Shown: one piece after another, positions 6,148 through 13,304 of the stretch | Layout of the letters: each line of letters begins with the position of its first letter | How positions within the stretch are numbered: the first letter of the stretch is position 1 | Assembly (NCBI GenBank): GCA_014384505.1 | Contig: JACNFT010000035.1 | Span: 1-15,946, forward strand | Source of the DNA: Cryomorphaceae bacterium | Lineage (GTDB): Bacteria; Bacteroidota; Bacteroidia; Flavobacteriales; BACL11 | Direction: 5' to 3' | DNA: 15,946 nt | Position numbers and translations under genes: made by a program | Notes under the pieces: generated by a model | The model's database searches: none | What the model saw: the letters and a program-made list of their open reading frames with translations, nothing else | Told to the model about the DNA's origin: nothing

Positions 6148-7152
6148 TTATAGCTCTCTTAAAAAATCTACTGTATCCACCCCATCTGCATAATCCCACA
6201 GGTTAGGTTGTTGAGTATTTCCAAAGGGAATATCTTTTTTTGAAACTACACATTGCAATTGTTCTGCATTTTTTTCAATAAACTGCTCCACAGTCTCTAC
6301 ATCATCATAGTATTCATAATACAACATAGCCACTGGGGAAAGTAAAGATTTATCCTCTTTCATCAATAGAAATCCGTTTTCAACTAATTTATTACTTCCC
6401 ATTAGGAATATGGCTTTATTATAATCGTAATTGTTACCGTATTTCTTATGATCAACTACATGAGAAAAAGGGTAAAAAGCTTTAAACAGATTATCCAAAT
6501 CAAACCCTTTAGGCAAAAATAACTTGGACACATTACGGCAACCCAAGCCAAAATAAGCAAATACATCATTGGCCAATCCTTGCAATTCTATAGGCGATTC
6601 TGTACCATCCAATACAGCAACTGACCTTCTGTTTTTGCGAATAATCTTTTTCGCCCCTTTAAAATAGTACTCAAAGTACTGAGCTGAATTATCACTTCCT
6701 GTAGCTATTACGGCATCAAACTTCCTGTTTTTTACATCATCAATAAAAGCAATGCTATCCTTAAATTCAGGAGCGATACTTATTAGTTTTTCAATAAGCA
6801 GTTTTAAAAGCACATTATCGGTACTGGACATTTTAACAATGACTTTATGTCCTGAAATAAGCACGGTAAGAAAATCATGAAAACCAACCAAAGGAATATT
6901 CCCTGCCATGATGATAAGCACCTTTTTTGGAATTTTCACCTCCTTTATTTTATAAGGATTTAGCCAAGCGGTAAGCATATCTACTTTTAACTGCTCGTGC
7001 CAAGCGCTAAGGGATTTATCAATGTTTTCCTTAGTAAACCAAGGGTTAAGCACTGTTGCCAAATGCAATTGCTCCTCAGCCTCTTGGTATATATCAGTTT
7101 TTAGATATTCACCTAAAAGAGTAAATGCCTGTATTCTTGCTTGTAAATTCAT
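6148..7152 (-). CDS. Acyl-CoA reductase, LuxC family
   Basis: Predicted to reduce a fatty acyl-CoA or acyl thioester to the aldehyde with NADPH, in the cytosol, by the aldehyde-dehydrogenase-like LuxC mechanism. It has 334 residues, shorter than Vibrio LuxC at about 480. Recognisable parts are a nucleotide-binding region (IMAGNIPLVGFHDFL, followed by GHKVIVKMSSTD), IATGSDNSAQYFEYYF, and the active-site segment FGLGCRNVSKLF with Cys205 as the likely acyl-accepting nucleophile. There are no luxD, luxE or luciferase genes nearby, so bioluminescence is not indicated. The start was chosen at ATG 7152 (MNLQARIQAF); an in-frame TTG at 7173 lies within the promoter's -7 box. The physiological substrate is unknown. 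Confidence 0.85.
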   Translation of the reverse strand: MNLQARIQAFTLLGEYLKTDIYQEAEEQLHLATVLNPWFTKENIDKSLSAWHEQLKVDMLTAWLNPYKIKEVKIPKKVLIIMAGNIPLVGFHDFLTVLISGHKVIVKMSSTDNVLLKLLIEKLISIAPEFKDSIAFIDDVKNRKFDAVIATGSDNSAQYFEYYFKGAKKIIRKNRRSVAVLDGTESPIELQGLANDVFAYFGLGCRNVSKLFLPKGFDLDNLFKAFYPFSHVVDHKKYGNNYDYNKAIFLMGSNKLVENGFLLMKEDKSLLSPVAMLYYEYYDDVETVEQFIEKNAEQLQCVVSKKDIPFGNTQQPNLWDYADGVDTVDFLREL

Positions 7153-7160
7153 CAAATAAT

Positions 7161-7168
7161 TATCTTTG
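7161..7168 (+). promoter_or_regulatory. -7 element TATCTTTG of the secreted-protein/rnhB unit
   Basis: Exact TAnnTTTG, with TTG at 7141-7143 placed 17 nt upstream as a fitting -33 element, the best two-part promoter in the window. It predicts a leader of about 25 nt before the ATG at 7201. It faces the oppositely oriented box of the acyl-CoA reductase gene across 2 bp. Confidence 0.6.
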
Positions 7169-7170
7169 TG

Positions 7171-7178
7171 CAAAAGTA
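7171..7178 (-). promoter_or_regulatory. -7 element TACTTTTG of the acyl-CoA reductase gene
   Basis: Exact TAnnTTTG on the minus strand, ending 18 nt before the ATG at 7152. The 2-bp gap to the plus-strand box means the two promoters overlap face to face. Confidence 0.6.
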
Positions 7179-7200
7179 ATTTTTTGTCACTATCCTCTAA

Positions 7201-8085
7201 ATGAAAAAAACAATATTAATTAACATTCTTGCATTTTTTTGCATTTCATGTTTCGCCCAAAAAGGAAACAACAGTCTATTTGCTGAATATGAAGATACAC
7301 TAAAAGTAATGGCGCATACCATTATGAATGCAGAAACAGAAGCTGAAAAACGCTTAGCCAATACCGCAATTATAACTAACCTTATTGAAGTTCTTCAATA
7401 CGAAAAATCCTTTGATTTCCCTTTTGACTCCCTACCCACTATTGCCCGTATCTTATCCCCTGACAATACTTTTCGTATTTTCAATTGGCTACTAAAAAAA
7501 GACAATGGAGCTTACGAATACTATGCAATTGTACATTATCACAACAAAAAACGTAAGCGTTATGAAATCATTCATTTAGTGGATAATTCTGCAAATATCC
7601 GTAATGCTGAGCAGGAAGATTTGGATGCTAAAAATTGGTATGGAGGCATTTACTATCAAATTGCCTACATAAAAAAAATAGGAAGAAAATACTACACCCT
7701 ACTTGCATGGGACGGTAATGACGGCAACAGCACAAAAAAAATAATTGATGTACTGTATTTTTCAGGGAAAAATAAAATCAAATTCGGACTTCCTATTTTT
7801 AAAAAAAATAAGAAAGAAAGTCAGAAAAGAGTTGTTATTGAATATGATGCCAAAACAAGTGTCAGTGTAAGATATCAGGAAAAAGAAAAAAGGATAGTAT
7901 TTAATCACTTAGTTCCTCCCAAAAAAGATTTGGAAGGGCTTGAAGAATATTATATCCCTGAAGGAACTTTCAATTCCTATCAGTACAACAAAGGAAAATG
8001 GTTGCTGGAAGAAGATATTGATATCAGAAATCAACAAAAAGTAAAGAGAATTAAGAAACCAAAAAGAGGCTTAGTGCCAAGATAG
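7201..8085 (+). CDS. Conserved exported protein of unknown function
   Basis: A 294-residue protein with a clear signal peptide (MKKTILINILAFFCISCFAQ), probably cut by signal peptidase I after Ala19; Cys14 and Cys17 are not in a good lipobox. The mature part looks globular: a helical start (YEDTLKVMAHTIMNAETEAEKRLA) and then mainly beta strands (FRIFNWLLKKDNGAYEYYAIVHY, YYTLLAWDGNDGNSTKKIIDVL, KFGLPIFKK, VFNHLVPPKKDLEGLEEYYIPEGTFNSY). The NWLL...YEYY, GLPIF, HL.PP and Y.PEG.F pattern looks like a conserved Bacteroidota periplasmic family, but I cannot assign a domain or function. The C-terminus is strongly basic (KVKRIKKPKRGLVPR). Its TAG stop is immediately followed by the rnhB ATG, so the two are one operon. 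Confidence 0.75.
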   Translation: MKKTILINILAFFCISCFAQKGNNSLFAEYEDTLKVMAHTIMNAETEAEKRLANTAIITNLIEVLQYEKSFDFPFDSLPTIARILSPDNTFRIFNWLLKKDNGAYEYYAIVHYHNKKRKRYEIIHLVDNSANIRNAEQEDLDAKNWYGGIYYQIAYIKKIGRKYYTLLAWDGNDGNSTKKIIDVLYFSGKNKIKFGLPIFKKNKKESQKRVVIEYDAKTSVSVRYQEKEKRIVFNHLVPPKKDLEGLEEYYIPEGTFNSYQYNKGKWLLEEDIDIRNQQKVKRIKKPKRGLVPR

Positions 8086-8682
8086 ATGTTAAATCATTTT
8101 CCTTCTGTTAAAATTATTGCTGGCTGTGATGAGGCAGGTAGAGGTTGCTTAGCTGGACCTGTAGTTGCTGCTGCTGTTATTCTTCCCAAAGGATTCAAAA
8201 ACATAATACTAAACGATAGTAAAATACTTTCAGAAAAGAAAAGAAATCTCTTGCGTCCGATTATTGAGGAAGAAGCTATTACTTGGGCAATAGGTATTGT
8301 TTCTCCTGCTGAAATTGATAAAATAAATATTCTTAATGCTTCATTCCTTGCCATGCATAGGGCTATTGAAAACTTAGCTATTAAAGCTGAACTCTTGATA
8401 ATTGATGGAAATCGATTTAACCCTTATCCTAAAATTCCTCATGAATGCATTACAAAAGGAGATGGGAAATTTATGTCTATAGCTGCAGCATCAGTACTTG
8501 CTAAAACTTATCGAGATAATTTAATGAAAGAAATAGATCTACAATTTCCTGATTATCATTGGAAAAATAACAAAGGATACCCAACTAAACAGCACAGAAA
8601 AGCAATTGCTGAAATTGGTGTAAACAAGCACCACAGAAAAACTTTTCAACTACTTCCTGCTCAACTTACTTTATCACTTTAA
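8086..8682 (+). CDS. rnhB: Ribonuclease HII
   Basis: A cytosolic nuclease that cuts RNA in RNA/DNA hybrids and removes misincorporated ribonucleotides from DNA. Its 198 residues match the family length. The active-site acidic residues are visible: Asp15-Glu16 in CDEAGRGCLAGPV, Asp107 in LIIDGN and Asp126 in KGDGK. The GRG motif (18-20) that recognises the ribonucleotide junction, LNDSKILSEKKR and ASVLAKTYRD are also present. The start codon follows the preceding stop with zero spacing, so translation is likely by re-initiation. Confidence 0.97.
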   Translation: MLNHFPSVKIIAGCDEAGRGCLAGPVVAAAVILPKGFKNIILNDSKILSEKKRNLLRPIIEEEAITWAIGIVSPAEIDKINILNASFLAMHRAIENLAIKAELLIIDGNRFNPYPKIPHECITKGDGKFMSIAAASVLAKTYRDNLMKEIDLQFPDYHWKNNKGYPTKQHRKAIAEIGVNKHHRKTFQLLPAQLTLSL

Positions 8683-8687
8683 ATTAT

Positions 8688-8695
8688 TAATTTTG
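8688..8695 (+). promoter_or_regulatory. -7 element TAATTTTG of the 870-residue protein gene
   Basis: Exact TAnnTTTG just after the rnhB stop, ending 23 nt before the ATG at 8719. The gene may therefore have its own promoter as well as read-through from rnhB. Confidence 0.5.
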
Positions 8696-8718
8696 GGGTT
8701 CTGATTTCAAACACAACT

Positions 8719-11331
8719 ATGCTTAGTAAAATACTGAAAATTGCCACACCAATAATTCTGATTTCAATTATACTACTCATAGGTTACAACAGCTATAAGC
8801 AAGTTACAAAAAATACTGAAAATCCATTAAATATTATTCCAACCAATGCAGCAGTAATTCTGCAATGCAATGATGCTAAAAAACTATACTCCAACTTAAA
8901 TTCTGCTGATATTTGGGGACATTTACGCAACATAAGTATTGTGGATAGTATCAATCATCAAATTCAAGAAATTAGTAGTTTTTACAATCAAAACTCTCTT
9001 ATTTTCAAAAGCCATACTCTTTTTATCTCACTTCATAAAGTTGGCGCTAACAATAGGGGTTTGCTTTTCAGTAGTAATTTTGAAAGAAAAGCTATTACTA
9101 ACAACTCTCAAATAAATACCTTACTAGGTAATCTAGTTAAAGAAGGACAATACAATAATCAACCCATATTTGAATTACAGCATGAGAGAAATATCTTATT
9201 TGTTAGTTTCAAAGGTGACATTGTGTTCTTTTCAGAAAATAAAATGCTGGTTGAGGATGCAATACGAGCTAGTGGCGCTGAGGACAAACTTTTGCTTAAC
9301 CCTAGCTTTAACTCTGTATACAAGACTATAAGTAAATCAGCAGAGATAAATTTATTCTTCAACTACAATTCATTAATTGAATACACCAATATATTTACAA
9401 ATAAACCAGTTATAATTTCCGATTTTTCAGGATGGACAGCTACTGATTTAAGTGTAAAAAATAAGATAATAACAGCTAATGGATTTAGTGCTTTCAACAA
9501 CAATACAATAAATTACACTGATGTATTTAATAACCAAAAAGCAGAAAGTGTAAATATAGTAAATATAATTCCTGATAACACTTCCCTCTTGCTTAGTATA
9601 GGCTTTGATAATGCAAAGCAATTATTGGATCAGAAAAATAAAATACTACAACAACAAAATAATTTCTGGAGTTGGGATAAGCACAGAAAACTTATTCAAG
9701 ATAGCTGCAATGTTAACTATAATGAATTTATAAATGAATTACAAGGAGAAGCTGGTGTTTTTAACACCTCAGCAACTCAAAGTGTACAACAACAATACGC
9801 TTTCTTTAAAAGCAGTAATTCCATTACAGCAAGTAGTTTAATGCAAGGCTTAATTACTGATAGGGAAACTTATGCTCAATATAGTATAAACACCATAAGA
9901 GACGCTAATATTACTGCTCAGTTATTTGGAGATATATTTAGCTGCGCTACTTCTTACTTTATTACTATTGAGGATTATTTTATTTTTGGTTCAACTATAG
10001 CCTCACTAGAATATTTAATTGACAACTACACAAGTAATAATACTTTAGCCAACAACAAACACTTTAATAATTACAGCAGTTACTTATCTTCAAAATCAAA
10101 TCTTTTTTTCTACATAAATCCTGGAAGAACAGTTGAATCCCTAAAAGAAAAACTACAAACTAGTTATAGAAAGGAACTTAATTTCTCTCTTGATTCTCTA
10201 GAAAAATTTACTGCTTTTTCAGTACAAATGACTAGTAAGAAGGATTTGCTTTTAAACAATATCAATCTGTTTTACGATATTGATTTTAAAGAAGCTATAA
10301 AGGAAGAATGGTTCATGCAATTGGACACGAATATTAGTATGCATCCTCAATTCATATACAATCATTTCACCAAGGAAAAGATGATAGTAGTGCAAAATAA
10401 TAATCATAAAGTATTTGCAATTAACGCTAAGGGAGAAGAGTTATGGAATATTCAATTAAATTCAAAAATACTTGGAGATATATCAAGCATTGACGCCTAT
10501 AAGAACAGTAAATATCAATGTTTGTTCAATACTGAAAGTCAGCTGTATCTAATTGACAGAAATGGTGAAAATGTAGATAACTTCCCTATACTATTGCCTA
10601 GCAATACAAAAGTTGGTCATTCATTGTTCGACTATAATAATACTAGAAAATACCGTATTCTTATTGTTGGAGATGATAATAACATCTATAATTTAGACAA
10701 AAAAGGAAAGAAAATTAAGGGATGGAAATATGAGAAACACAATAAAAGAATAAATAAAAAACTACAAAACTTTAGGGTTGGAAATAAGGACTATATACTT
10801 GCTGAGCGCAATAACAGTAACACGCAATTATTAGCAATTAATGGTAGTGAAAGGGTGAAATTTGAACAAGGTATTCAATTTAATGAAAACCCTATCAGAC
10901 TAGATAAAAACGGAACTCTATATGCCATTACTAGTGAAGGTAAACTATGGAGAGGGACTTTAGATGGAAATAGCAGTCAACTTACATTGTCCAATTTAGC
11001 GGCTAATTCTTTATTTGCTATTGATGAAACCGGTAAGGAAAAGCAGTTTATTTACACGAATAATAAAAGTATCTTTATTCTAAATACCAATTTTGAAACT
11101 ATCCATTCTTTTGAACTTGCTAATAAGATTACAAACTTAGTAACAAATAATAAAGGTTTAATGTTTACTACTGAAAATGAATTGTATCTTTGGAATGCTG
11201 ATGGAGTTGCTGAAGGCTTCCCTATTCTAAGTGATGGCTATTTTAATATTGCAGATATAGATAATAATGGGAAAATAAATCTGATAAATATAAAAAATGG
11301 ATTTATCTATAATTATGAATTAGCAGACTAG
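8719..11331 (+). CDS. Large membrane-anchored protein: two DUF3352-like repeats plus beta-propeller-like tail
   Basis: 870 residues with one N-terminal hydrophobic segment (about 8-25) and no other obvious membrane helix; probably a signal anchor with the bulk in the periplasm. Residues about 38-280 and 284-525 start alike (NIIPTNAAVILQCNDAKKLY and NIIPDNTSLLLSIGFDNAKQ), suggesting a tandem duplication with a period near 246 residues. Their style resembles DUF3352-type proteins. From about 540 to the end, short strand repeats of the form FAINAKGEELW, YLIDRNGENV, YNLDKKGKKIKGW, YAITSEGKLW and FAIDETGKEK suggest a PQQ/YWTD-like beta-propeller, closing with DIDNNGKINLINI. No catalytic motif is visible. 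It is unusually Asn/Ser-rich. It lies 36 bp after rnhB, and its stop overlaps that of the convergent glucosaminidase gene. The function is unknown; a scaffold or sensing role is a guess. Confidence 0.72.
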   Translation: MLSKILKIATPIILISIILLIGYNSYKQVTKNTENPLNIIPTNAAVILQCNDAKKLYSNLNSADIWGHLRNISIVDSINHQIQEISSFYNQNSLIFKSHTLFISLHKVGANNRGLLFSSNFERKAITNNSQINTLLGNLVKEGQYNNQPIFELQHERNILFVSFKGDIVFFSENKMLVEDAIRASGAEDKLLLNPSFNSVYKTISKSAEINLFFNYNSLIEYTNIFTNKPVIISDFSGWTATDLSVKNKIITANGFSAFNNNTINYTDVFNNQKAESVNIVNIIPDNTSLLLSIGFDNAKQLLDQKNKILQQQNNFWSWDKHRKLIQDSCNVNYNEFINELQGEAGVFNTSATQSVQQQYAFFKSSNSITASSLMQGLITDRETYAQYSINTIRDANITAQLFGDIFSCATSYFITIEDYFIFGSTIASLEYLIDNYTSNNTLANNKHFNNYSSYLSSKSNLFFYINPGRTVESLKEKLQTSYRKELNFSLDSLEKFTAFSVQMTSKKDLLLNNINLFYDIDFKEAIKEEWFMQLDTNISMHPQFIYNHFTKEKMIVVQNNNHKVFAINAKGEELWNIQLNSKILGDISSIDAYKNSKYQCLFNTESQLYLIDRNGENVDNFPILLPSNTKVGHSLFDYNNTRKYRILIVGDDNNIYNLDKKGKKIKGWKYEKHNKRINKKLQNFRVGNKDYILAERNNSNTQLLAINGSERVKFEQGIQFNENPIRLDKNGTLYAITSEGKLWRGTLDGNSSQLTLSNLAANSLFAIDETGKEKQFIYTNNKSIFILNTNFETIHSFELANKITNLVTNNKGLMFTTENELYLWNADGVAEGFPILSDGYFNIADIDNNGKINLINIKNGFIYNYELAD

Positions 11332-12200
11332 TTTATCAAGTAACTTAAGCTCAAATAAGGAATTAATTTATAATCCATTTTATCTAAAGGCAATTGAACT
11401 CCTCCCCTTATTAACACAGAATTATAGCGTTTATTTTCACTTGATTTTTTATACATTAATTCTGCTGATAGTTGCGGTATAATATCTGTATCTTCAGTAG
11501 GTAAATAAATAACTCCTGCATTTGCTCCAATATAAAATTTATTGAACAGTTCGTAATGATATCCTAAATTAGCACCACTAAACACAAAGGAAGTATTTAC
11601 CTCCGTAAAAAATACTGATTTATTACTAAAATAGAAAGCCCCTAATCCTGTCAAGTAAGGCAAGCCATAAGTATGCGCAAAGTATAGTTGCTTGTCTGAC
11701 TGCTCACCTTTATCGTAAGTATAAAGTTCATATCTCTCAATCAAATCAATTAATAGTGTTGGATAATTAGGATTAGTGGCATAACCTGCTTTTTTTAAGC
11801 CTTTTGCCCACTTTTTGTAATCTGATTTTTTATATTCAAACAAGAATGAATAACGCCCTCTTTCTGTTAGAAAAAGGGAATGATCTCGATAGGAATCAGT
11901 TACCTTATCATACTTTCTAAAACACTCTCCTTTTTCATCATCATCCTCAATAATAGTTTTTCCGTTCCAATTGCTATGGCATTTAATTCCAAAATGATTA
12001 TTTCCTTCAGTGGCCAATCTACTTTCACCATTTCCACTCTCTAATATACCTTGCGCTAAAGTAATAGAAGCTGGAATACTATACCTATTCATTTCATCTA
12101 CTGCAGCACTGCTGTATTCTGAAATATAATTTTCGGTCTTACTTTGAGAAAAACCCCAAAATGAAGAAAAGAGAAATAAAATTAAAAGGAATTTTTTCAT
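11328..12200 (-). CDS. Exported glucosaminidase (FlgJ-like) with non-LysM C-terminal domain
   Basis: A predicted peptidoglycan hydrolase cutting glycan strands in the periplasm or outside the cell. The signal peptide (MKKFLLILFLFSSFWGFSQS) probably ends after Ser18. Residues about 25-165 are a glucosaminidase domain: SITLAQGILESGNGESRLA with catalytic Glu54, NNHFGIKCHSNW, FRKYDKVTDSYRDHSLFL, KKAGYATNPNYPTLLIDLIE. Bacteroidota relatives usually continue with LysM repeats. Here residues about 170-290 are instead beta-rich and aromatic, alternating like outer-membrane strands (FYIGANAGVIYL, IPQLSAELMYKK, NSVLIRGGVQL, YKLIPYLSLSYLIN). This could be a small barrel-like or beta-sandwich anchor (inference). 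It lies 12 bp after the PLP-enzyme gene on the same strand but has its own -7 box. Confidence 0.85.
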   Translation of the reverse strand: MKKFLLILFLFSSFWGFSQSKTENYISEYSSAAVDEMNRYSIPASITLAQGILESGNGESRLATEGNNHFGIKCHSNWNGKTIIEDDDEKGECFRKYDKVTDSYRDHSLFLTERGRYSFLFEYKKSDYKKWAKGLKKAGYATNPNYPTLLIDLIERYELYTYDKGEQSDKQLYFAHTYGLPYLTGLGAFYFSNKSVFFTEVNTSFVFSGANLGYHYELFNKFYIGANAGVIYLPTEDTDIIPQLSAELMYKKSSENKRYNSVLIRGGVQLPLDKMDYKLIPYLSLSYLIN

Positions 12201-12204
12201 GATA

Positions 12205-12212
12205 CAAATATA
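12205..12212 (-). promoter_or_regulatory. -7 element TATATTTG of the glucosaminidase gene
   Basis: Exact TAnnTTTG in the 12-bp gap after the upstream stop codon, with only TATC between it and the ATG at 12200. This is the third case of the 4-nt spacing in this window. Confidence 0.55.
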
Positions 12213-13100
12213 TTATTCTAATGGTAAGCTAATCCCTAACCTTTCACTCATTCCTTTATTACCTTGCAAACCACCTGTATGTATTGCTAAAATAGAACTT
12301 CCTTTTGGAAAATAATCTATAGCTACTAAATCCAAAATACCCATCATCATTTTCCCTGTATATATTGTATCCAAAGGAATATTATGTCTAGCATTAAATT
12401 CATTTATAAAGACAACTAAATCCTTATTTATTTTTGCGTAACCATTTCCAACATAATCATTTATAAATATACAATTAGTTGCATTAGTCCAATTATTAAT
12501 ATCCTTTTCTAATTGTTCAAAGCCTTTAATCGCAGGAAATCCAATTACGGTTTGCTGATCATTGGAAGCATTAATAATTCCAGCAATTGTTCCACCAGTA
12601 CCAACAGGACAACAAATATAATCTTGAATATCATTTTTATCCAAAATCTCTTTAGCTCCTTGTATTGCTAATTCATTTGTTCCTCCTTCATGAATCAAAT
12701 AAAAATCACCAAACTGATTTTTTAAAGCTTCTAAAAAATTAGCAGAAGTTTTTTTCTTATAATTACTTCTACTAATATAACGTAACTTCATTCCATTATC
12801 TATAGCAAAACGTAAGGTAGGATTTAAAGGTAAATGCTCCTCTCCTCTTATAATTCCAATGCTTTTAATCCCTTTCTCATGTGCAGCAAAAGCTGTAGCC
12901 GCAATATGGTTGGAATAAGCCCCCCCAAAGGTTAATAAAGTATTAAGTCCTTGTTTTTCAGCCTCAAGCAGATTATACTTTAATTTAAACCATTTATTTC
13001 CTGAAACAAAAGGATGTATCTTGTCAATACGCTTGATAAATAAGCGAACTTCTTTCTCTTTCAATACTGGAAGTGATATTTCCTTTGTTTCTATTTTCAT
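12213..13100 (-). CDS. PLP-dependent ACC deaminase / D-cysteine desulfhydrase-like enzyme
   Basis: A cytosolic fold-type II pyridoxal-phosphate enzyme. Its 295 residues are shorter than characterised ACC deaminases and D-cysteine desulfhydrases (about 330-340). Lys36 in SGNKWFKLKYN is the expected PLP lysine. AYSNH (61-65) corresponds to the substrate-contacting Ser-Asn segment, GTGGTIAG is the phosphate-binding loop, and ILAIHTGGLQGNKG closes the active site. This family cannot be split by sequence at a glance: D-cysteine to pyruvate, sulfide and ammonia is the commoner bacterial activity, while ACC deamination needs specific residues that I cannot verify here. It starts back to back with the DUF5522/hutU unit across a 30-bp promoter region and is followed by the glucosaminidase gene. 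Confidence 0.87.
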   Translation of the reverse strand: MKIETKEISLPVLKEKEVRLFIKRIDKIHPFVSGNKWFKLKYNLLEAEKQGLNTLLTFGGAYSNHIAATAFAAHEKGIKSIGIIRGEEHLPLNPTLRFAIDNGMKLRYISRSNYKKKTSANFLEALKNQFGDFYLIHEGGTNELAIQGAKEILDKNDIQDYICCPVGTGGTIAGIINASNDQQTVIGFPAIKGFEQLEKDINNWTNATNCIFINDYVGNGYAKINKDLVVFINEFNARHNIPLDTIYTGKMMMGILDLVAIDYFPKGSSILAIHTGGLQGNKGMSERLGISLPLE

Positions 13101-13105
13101 TCATG

Positions 13106-13113
13106 CAAATATC
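13106..13113 (-). promoter_or_regulatory. Imperfect -7 element GATATTTG of the PLP-enzyme gene
   Basis: Seven of eight positions match TAnnTTTG on the minus strand, ending 5 nt before the ATG at 13100. It lies 1 bp from the opposing plus-strand box, in an inverted repeat GCAAAT-N7-ATTTGC (13105-13123). Confidence 0.4.
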
Positions 13114-13114
13114 G

Positions 13115-13122
13115 TAAATTTG
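13115..13122 (+). promoter_or_regulatory. -7 element TAAATTTG of the DUF5522/hutU unit
   Basis: Exact TAnnTTTG ending 8 nt before the ATG at 13131, implying a very short leader. It sits back to back with the minus-strand box in the 30-bp divergent gap. Confidence 0.55.
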
Positions 13123-13130
13123 CCAACCCT

Positions 13131-13304
13131 ATGAAAGCATTTTCAAAAATAGACAGTCTAGAAAAGGATGAGTATTATCATTCCAAAGAAGGCTATATTG
13201 TTTTTACTGAAAAGCATCATCTAAAGAGAGGATATTGTTGCAATAACAACTGTAAACATTGTCCCTATAAAAAAGAAATAATGCCCAAAAATGACAAATC
13301 TTAA
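13131..13304 (+). CDS. Small Cys-rich DUF5522 protein
   Basis: A 57-residue protein starting MKAFSKIDSLEKDEYYHSKE. The core GYIVFTEKHHLKRGYCC, then NNNCKHCPYKK, is the DUF5522 signature (VFTExxHLKRGxCCxxxCxHCPY). Four cysteines in CC-N4-C-N2-C spacing suggest binding of Zn or an Fe-S cluster, but this has not been shown to my knowledge. No signal peptide or membrane segment is seen. Its end overlaps the hutU start by 14 bp in the +1 frame, so hutU is translated by coupling. It is the first gene after the divergent promoter shared with the PLP enzyme. The function of the family is unknown. Confidence 0.9.
   Translation: MKAFSKIDSLEKDEYYHSKEGYIVFTEKHHLKRGYCCNNNCKHCPYKKEIMPKNDKS

Noticed and set aside
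6125..6160. Possible bidirectional terminator GAGCT...AGCTC at the convergent junction
   Set aside because: Arms of only about five bases with a loop of roughly 25 bases and no T-run; too weak to call.
6148..7152. Bioluminescence (lux) locus suggested by the LuxC-family gene
   Set aside because: No luciferase, LuxD or LuxE genes are in the window; lone LuxC-like reductases do not imply light production.
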